Source: Desulfatirhabdium butyrativorans
GTDB lineage: Bacteria; Desulfobacterota; Desulfobacteria; Desulfobacterales; JAIFKL01
Direction of reading: 5' to 3'
Length of the DNA: 10,183 bases
Assembly: GCA_022736535.1 (NCBI GenBank)
Contig: DZCT01000171.1
Location: 1 to 10,183, forward strand
This document shows, piece after piece, positions 6,708 to 10,183 of this stretch (its first letter is position 1; each line of letters begins with the position of its first letter). A program made the translations under genes and the position numbers. A model generated the notes under the pieces. The model was given only the letters and a program-made list of their open reading frames with translations. It was not told the origin of the DNA and made no database searches.

Positions 6708-7529
6708 ATGATGGTAATTGTTGAGGCGGCAGGCATCAGCGATGTAGGCAGAAAAAGAAAAGCCAACGAAGATTCCATTTTTATGGATGAGGAATTGGGG
6801 CTTTATGTGGTGGCAGACGGTATGGGCGGACACCAGGCCGGAGAGGTTGCAAGCAATCTGGTGGTGAAAACGATCAGGGACTACATGAAGCAGTTCAGAG
6901 AAAAAGAAAATGTGGAAGAACCGGCATATATTGACAATACGCTTTCCAAAGAAGCCAACCGTCTTTTTTACAGCATTCATCTCTCAAACCGGGTGGTTCA
7001 TCAGGTTTCCAATACCAAAGCGCTTTACAAGGGAATGGGTTCCACGGTTTCAGCAGCCTATTTTACCGAAGACACCTTTATTGTCACCAATGTGGGAGAC
7101 AGCCCGATTTATCTGATCCGCAACGGCGTCATTGAGACGCTTTCCGTGCCTCACACGGTCATTGCCGAGCAGATGGCGCTCTACCCTGACGGGGCGGCAC
7201 GGTTCGGAAAATCTTTCAATCACATGCTGACCCGGGCCATGGGCATTGAAAAAACGGTGAAGCCTGATATTTGCGAGATTCAGTGTTTCAAAGAAGATAT
7301 GCTGGTGCTGGCTTCTGACGGTCTGAGCGATAAAGTTTCCCCCAAAGAGGTGCTGAATGTGGTGAAAAACAGGCAGCCGGAAAAAGCCTGCCAGATGCTG
7401 GTGGACCTGGCAAATGAGCGGGGAGGAGACGACAATATCACTGTTATTGTGTTAAAAATAAAAGCAGTGAAAACCGAAAAAGGCGGATTTATAGAATTTA
7501 TATCAAAAATTGTTGACGGAATCAGGTAG
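6708..7529 (+). CDS. PP2C-family (PPM) protein serine/threonine phosphatase
   Basis: A 273-residue soluble cytoplasmic phosphatase, expected to remove the phosphates placed by the neighbouring kinase. The metal-binding PPM motifs are all present: SDVGRKRKANEDS (11-23; Glu21, Asp22), VVADGMGGHQAGEVAS (34-49; Asp37), GMGSTVSAA (109-117), TNVGDSPIYLIRNG (127-140), LASDGLSDKV (201-210; Asp204) and GGDDNITVIVL (239-249; Asp242). The length is a little above a minimal bacterial PP2C; the extra is a C-terminal tail (about 252-273) with an amphipathic end FIEFISKIVDGIR that could touch the membrane or a partner. The start ATG 6708 follows GGAAAGG with close spacing; a second ATG follows immediately at 6711. 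It sits 50 bases after the kinase stop, with a palindrome in between, and is likely in the same transcript. No missing catalytic residue was seen. Confidence 0.94.
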   Translation: MMVIVEAAGISDVGRKRKANEDSIFMDEELGLYVVADGMGGHQAGEVASNLVVKTIRDYMKQFREKENVEEPAYIDNTLSKEANRLFYSIHLSNRVVHQVSNTKALYKGMGSTVSAAYFTEDTFIVTNVGDSPIYLIRNGVIETLSVPHTVIAEQMALYPDGAARFGKSFNHMLTRAMGIEKTVKPDICEIQCFKEDMLVLASDGLSDKVSPKEVLNVVKNRQPEKACQMLVDLANERGGDDNITVIVLKIKAVKTEKGGFIEFISKIVDGIR

Positions 7530-7540
7530 CTTTTCGGAAA

Positions 7541-7561
7541 TGAGAAGTGAGAAGTGAGAAA
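7541..7561. repeat. Three tandem TGAGAAR heptamers
   Basis: TGAGAAG, TGAGAAG, TGAGAAA in a row just after the phosphatase stop. The same heptamers recur at 8399-8422 after the FHA gene. Short tandem heptamer repeats of this kind are known between genes in cyanobacteria (STRR elements); whether these are related cannot be told from here. Confidence 0.6.
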
Positions 7562-7584
7562 TGAATTTGCAGTCTGAACCGGCA

Positions 7585-7603
7585 GAGTTTTTTCAAAAAA
7601 CTC
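7585..7603. terminator. AT-rich palindrome, possible weak terminator or attenuator between phosphatase and FHA genes
   Basis: GAGTTTTTT and AAAAAACTC form a 9-bp inverted repeat around a single central C, so the real hairpin is shorter with a small loop. The ascending or descending T-runs could cause pausing in either direction. It lies in a 148-base gap that also has a TTGACA at 7630-7635 without a good -10 at the right distance, so a second internal promoter for the FHA gene is possible but unproven. Confidence 0.35.
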
Positions 7604-7677
7604 GCTTTCCGAATCACGGCTTCTCACCGTTGACAGAAAATATATTTTTTGCAAAATGATAAGAGAGGGGACTTGCA

Positions 7678-8391
7678 ATGCCAACTTTGACGCTCAAATT
7701 TAAAAAAGATTCGACAAAAATCAGGGAATATAAAATTGAAAGAGGCCAGTCTGTCACTGTCGGACGTTTGGACAGCAATGATGTGGTCATTGAAAATCTT
7801 GCCGTATCCGGACATCATGCAAAGATTGACTGGACCGGCAACGGCTTTCTGCTGACAGACCTGAAAAGCAAAAACGGCACGTTTGTAAACGAACAGCTTG
7901 CCATTTCCCACTGGCTCAAAGACGGAGATGTGGTCACCATCGGAAAGCATGTCCTGATTTTTTCCTATGATCCCGGAGAAGCCCAGCCCGACAAAGGCGG
8001 ACAGGCAATGAGCGAAACCATGGTCATGGATACGGGAAAATATCGTTCCATGCTGGCAAAAAATATCACAAGCATGGCTTCCCAGTCCGCGGAAACAGAA
8101 AAAGTCGGGGTGCTGTCTTTTCTGTCCGGAGGAGAAGGCGATATAGAACTCAGCAAAAAGCTGACCAAGCTGGGAAAGAATCCTGCGTCGGATGTTGTGG
8201 TAAAGGGTTTTTTTGTGGGACAGACTGCCGCCACCATCAGCAAGCGGCCCGACGGTTATTATCTGAGTTATGTGGGCGGATTTTCAAAGCCCAAGGTCAA
8301 CGGACAGTCCGTAAGAGACTCGGTGGGTCTCAAACAGTTTGATGTGATTGAGATCGGTTCTGCCAAGATGCAGTTTATCCACAAAGTGTGA
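7678..8391 (+). CDS. Double FHA-domain protein with a threonine-containing linker
   Basis: A 237-residue cytoplasmic protein without membrane segments. The N-terminal FHA domain (about 5-98) has the full phosphothreonine-binding signature: GR (29-30), SGHH (44-47) and NGTFVN (67-72 within SKNGTFVN). A second FHA-like domain (about 145-237) keeps the fold pattern (LTKLGKNPASDVVV, 162-175; VNGQSV; FDVIEIGSAKMQF, 221-233) but lacks the Gly-Arg and Ser-His pair, so it is probably not a binder of phosphothreonine itself. The linker carries SETMVMDTGKY (112-122); this resembles the phosphorylated threonine motifs next to FHA domains in GarA/OdhI-like regulators, and Thr114 or Thr119 could be the kinase target. 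ATG 7678 follows GAGAGGGG. Role inferred: reader that passes on the state of the kinase/phosphatase pair. Confidence 0.92.
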   Translation: MPTLTLKFKKDSTKIREYKIERGQSVTVGRLDSNDVVIENLAVSGHHAKIDWTGNGFLLTDLKSKNGTFVNEQLAISHWLKDGDVVTIGKHVLIFSYDPGEAQPDKGGQAMSETMVMDTGKYRSMLAKNITSMASQSAETEKVGVLSFLSGGEGDIELSKKLTKLGKNPASDVVVKGFFVGQTAATISKRPDGYYLSYVGGFSKPKVNGQSVRDSVGLKQFDVIEIGSAKMQFIHKV

Positions 8392-8398
8392 AAGAAAT

Positions 8399-8422
8399 TG
8401 AGAAGTGAGAAATAGTGAGAAA
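8399..8422. repeat. TGAGAAR heptamers, second cluster
   Basis: TGAGAAG (8399-8405), TGAGAAA (8406-8412), a TAG spacer, then TGAGAAA (8416-8422), placed just after the FHA stop in the same relative position as the cluster after the phosphatase gene. Beyond it a 7-bp inverted pair GGCGCAT/ATGCGCC could form a hairpin with a loop of about 19 bases. Confidence 0.55.
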
Positions 8423-8520
8423 TGCGGCGCATTCCGTTCAGCTTCAATCAGATGCGCCATATTTGCAGAGAAACTTTTGAGCGCAGCTTTTTTCGGGCGC
8501 GACGAAAAATCTGAGGTATC

Positions 8521-9363
8521 ATGAAATCAAATTTTTTTTACGGTCTGGTCGGTCTGCTGATCCTGATGACCGGGGTGTCGGTATTTTTTTATTTTACAAA
8601 TGAAGGAGTTGCAACCGAGTTCCGGCAGATTCGTCAGCCCAATCCCAATCGCTTTTATGTGGGCATTGATGTGTCTGCCACCATTGAACAGGAGACCCTC
8701 GACGATTTAAAGAGCAACATCACTTCACGGTTGAGGCATTTTATCGGGGATAAGGCTGTATCTTACAGCATATCTTCTTTCGGGAACCCGGGCTGCGCGG
8801 AACTGTCTGTCAAACAGATTGTTTCCGACCGCTCGCCGGCAGATGAATCGGAGTTTTCATGGGAAGTTGAAAAGAAAATTGAAACCGTAAAAGCTGCCGA
8901 GGCGCCGAAAAGCGGCAAGCCTCTGACCACGCCGCTGTATTATCTGCTTGAAAAAATTCTGCCTGAAAATACCGGGGGACGCATCATCATTTTTTCGGAT
9001 CTGATGAATGACGACAGCGAATGTCCGAAACAGTATATTTTTCCTGAAGACGCGATTGTAAAGTTCGGCGCGAACAAAAACGGGCAGCTTGTTTTTGTTT
9101 ATCCCACGCCTGTGCTGACCAGCACGCCTGAATTTAATGAAAGAATTATGAAACGCCAGCAGGATTTTATTGAAAAAATGCAGGAACTTCTGATGGCGGG
9201 CAACGTCAGAGCCTTTTTCTATCACATTCCTGATGACCCGGAAAAAAGATCGGCGTTTATCAAATCGCAGTTGGAAAATTCAATCCCCGTAACAACATTT
9301 GAAATTGTATGGGAAAGAACTTACAAGGTCATTGACACCATTGTGTCAGCCGTCAGAGGATAG
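8521..9363 (+). CDS. Membrane-anchored von Willebrand A-like domain protein
   Basis: A 280-residue protein with one N-terminal hydrophobic segment (about 7-26) after a short basic start; no lipobox or clear cleavage site was seen, so it is probably an anchor with the rest outside the cytoplasm. The body reads as a vWA (Rossmann-like) fold: a strand RFYVGIDVSATIEQETLDDL (44-63) with the MIDAS-like D50-x-S52-x-T54, a possible third ligand at Thr136/137 (KPLTTPLYYLLEKIL), and the second metal-site strand GGRIIIFSDLMND (152-164; Asp160). Usual vWA MIDAS is DxSxS, so the Thr at 54 is a conservative change. Two cysteines (92, 168) could pair in the periplasm. A long helix (about 205-230) follows. 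The start has GAGG 5 bases upstream. It is the last gene of the plus-strand cassette, and I know no exact family for it. Function inferred only: binding of a ligand or envelope partner, perhaps the kinase's CHASE2 domain. Confidence 0.85.
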   Translation: MKSNFFYGLVGLLILMTGVSVFFYFTNEGVATEFRQIRQPNPNRFYVGIDVSATIEQETLDDLKSNITSRLRHFIGDKAVSYSISSFGNPGCAELSVKQIVSDRSPADESEFSWEVEKKIETVKAAEAPKSGKPLTTPLYYLLEKILPENTGGRIIIFSDLMNDDSECPKQYIFPEDAIVKFGANKNGQLVFVYPTPVLTSTPEFNERIMKRQQDFIEKMQELLMAGNVRAFFYHIPDDPEKRSAFIKSQLENSIPVTTFEIVWERTYKVIDTIVSAVRG

Positions 9364-9431
9364 CAGCCGTTTTACCGCAAATCTGTTTTAAGCCCGGGCG
9401 CTCCGCTCATTTTTGCATTCCGAATAATCAG

Positions 9432-9467
9432 AAGAAACTAAGTTTTTTAAAAAAAACTTAGTTTCTT
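9432..9467. terminator. Bidirectional intrinsic terminator between convergent genes
   Basis: AAGAAACTAAGTTTTTT (9432-9448), loop AA, and the exact complement (9451-9467): a 17-bp stem with T-runs at its right side on the plus strand and A-runs opposite, as expected for termination in both directions. It lies between the vWA-like gene (ends 9363) and the minus-strand exported-protein gene (ends 9481). The tail beyond the stem is short (TT then A), so efficiency is uncertain. Confidence 0.75.
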
Positions 9468-9480
9468 TTAAAATCCAGCC

Positions 9481-9783
9481 TCAAAATGACCCTAAAGGTC
9501 TGTAAAATGTATATAAAACAGGTGCTTCAATCATTTTTTCATAAGCAGGCTCGATGTTGTCGCCCATAGCGGAGAAGGGAAGCGACACAACAAATGCGGC
9601 AGAACCCAGCAATGTCGCAAACATCCCCAGAGGACGAACAACCAGCAGATCAAACGTCATGCTGCCGGGGTCTTTGTCATCAGTCTCGGCGTTTCCCTGC
9701 GCCGCAGTTGCGGAGCCGAATGTAACAGAAATCAGCGCCGCAATCGCCAAAAAGATCAGGAACTGTTTTGTAATCTTAAACAT
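9481..9783 (-). CDS. Small exported protein with a conserved 'VVRPLG...GS' and 'YTFYRPLG' pattern
   Basis: A 100-residue protein with a classic signal peptide: basic start MFKITK, hydrophobic core (about 8-22) and a likely cleavage after SATAA or ATAAQ (around 25-29). The mature part has a hydrophobic segment (LLVVRPLGMFATLLGSAAFVVSLPFSAMG, about 46-74) flanked by repeated RPLG motifs (50-53 and the C-terminal YRPLGSF). This layout matches, from memory, a small proteobacterial family of uncharacterised exported proteins with a segment like VVRPLGL...G...F..SLPFSA and an ending like YTF.RPLG; I cannot name a function. Start ATG 9783 has a strong AGGAGG (9788-9793 on the minus strand). It is convergent with the signalling cassette and appears to be its own transcript. 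Confidence 0.85.
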   Translation of the reverse strand: MFKITKQFLIFLAIAALISVTFGSATAAQGNAETDDKDPGSMTFDLLVVRPLGMFATLLGSAAFVVSLPFSAMGDNIEPAYEKMIEAPVLYTFYRPLGSF

Positions 9784-9904
9784 ATATCCTCCTTTTTATG
9801 GTCCTCGGGTTTTAAGTTTCATGCCGCCGGCGAGATGAGCCGGTGAAGACAGGAACGGACGGTCAGAACTTTTTCTATAAAGATAATCGTTTATATTAGA
9901 TACT

Positions 9905-9933
9905 TAAATAGAAAAAATCGGGGAAGATGTCAA
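9905..9933 (-). promoter_or_regulatory. Possible sigma-70 promoter for the small exported protein
   Basis: On the minus strand TTGACA (9933-9928) is followed by a 17-base spacer and TATTTA (9910-9905). The -35 is perfect, the -10 is weak. Transcription would start near 9898 and give a leader of about 115 bases, which holds a small GC-rich hairpin (CCGGC/GCCGG at about 9824-9842) and a very short frame M-K-L-K-T-R-G-P ending just before the ribosome binding site. No known riboswitch class was recognised. Confidence 0.45.
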
Positions 9934-9972
9934 GAAAAAAGAAATATATCTGTGTTTCTGTGCGGAACAATC

Positions 9973-10122
9973 TCGGAAATAAGCGTCAGAATTTTTCGCA
10001 AAAGCGCAAAGCACGCAAAGAAAAAGCGGGGCAGACCGCCGACCTGCCTCTACGGTTTTTTATAAAAAAGCTTTTTTTCTTTGCGAACTTTGCGCCTTTG
10101 CGAGAAACTTTTTTATTTCCGA
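9973..10122. mobile_element. MITE-like element with long imperfect terminal inverted repeats
   Basis: The left arm (9973 to about 10025) begins TCGGAAATAA and contains TCGCAAAAGCGCAAAG-CACGCAAAGAAAAA; the right arm (about 10073-10122) is its imperfect inverted copy (TTTTCTTTGCG, CTTTGCGCCTTTGCGA and finally TTATTTCCGA). The centre holds a GC-rich imperfect palindrome GGGGCAG...CTGCCTC and two short AT palindromes (TTTTTTATAAAAAA, AAAAAAGCTTTTTT). It is 150 bases long and codes for nothing. That size, the paired ends and the lack of coding potential fit a nonautonomous element; no target duplication could be confirmed. Elements built on CTTTGCG / GCAAAG repeats are, from memory, common in large environmental genomes. 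Confidence 0.6.
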
Positions 10123-10183
10123 TAAGGTCTTATACCGAATCTCTTTTGACTTTATATGATATTTTTTCCCCGGAGGGGTTTCC
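10123..10183. other. Right-edge sequence, no gene seen
   Basis: AT-rich up to a small palindrome CCCC-GGA-GGGG (10168-10178) that reaches the window edge. It could be the start of another repeat or of an upstream region for a gene beyond the edge. Together with 9784-9972, where only the promoter region of the minus-strand gene is visible, it makes a 400-base stretch without a gene. Confidence 0.5.

Noticed and set aside
4075..9363. Type VI secretion or tellurite-resistance locus
   Set aside because: The kinase, phosphatase and FHA genes recall these systems, but no Tss, TerC/TerD or other marker gene is in the window.

Overview
The window looks like accessory chromosome of a Gram-negative, repeat-rich bacterium. 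The periplasmic adaptor protein and two other exported or membrane-anchored proteins point to a Gram-negative cell envelope. The CHASE2-kinase/PP2C/FHA signalling genes and the many unrelated short palindromic repeats suggest a large-genome, possibly multicellular, Desulfobacterota-like organism (for example the Desulfonema group). That placement is a guess from style: no rRNA or marker gene is present. No tRNA, rRNA, CRISPR array, transposase or integrase gene was seen.

Left part (1-3804), all on the minus strand and read right to left: a class II aldolase-type gene (3795-2380), then 29 bases later an RND/HlyD-type membrane fusion (adaptor) protein (2350-971), then after a 155-base gap the start of an unrecognised gene that runs off the left edge (815-1). 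This strip is full of small repeats. A 30-base hairpin repeat occurs just upstream of both the adaptor gene and the left-edge gene and ends in each ribosome binding site; the upstream copy also supplies the stop codon of the aldolase. Two 56-base double-hairpin repeats, 84 bases apart, are inserted in frame inside the aldolase coding region.

Middle part (4075-9363), all on the plus strand: a four-gene signalling cassette. It encodes a membrane CHASE2-domain Ser/Thr protein kinase with a TPR-like linker, a PP2C (PPM) phosphatase, a cytoplasmic protein with two FHA-like domains and a threonine-containing linker, and a membrane-anchored protein with a von Willebrand A-like domain facing outwards. 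Kinase, phosphatase and phosphothreonine reader form a complete write/erase/read set. The kinase's CHASE2 domain and the vWA-like protein would both face the periplasm, so a signal may enter there; this is inference. The order recalls the TerY-P triad (vWA, PP2C, kinase) and the PpkA/PppA/Fha module of type VI secretion, but neither tellurite-resistance nor secretion genes are in the window. Each junction between these genes carries its own palindrome or heptamer repeat.

Right part (9364-10183): a 17-bp bidirectional terminator hairpin, a small exported protein on the minus strand (9783-9481) with a good ribosome binding site and a plausible promoter, then about 400 bases without a gene. Most of that stretch is a MITE-like element with long imperfect terminal inverted repeats (9973-10122).
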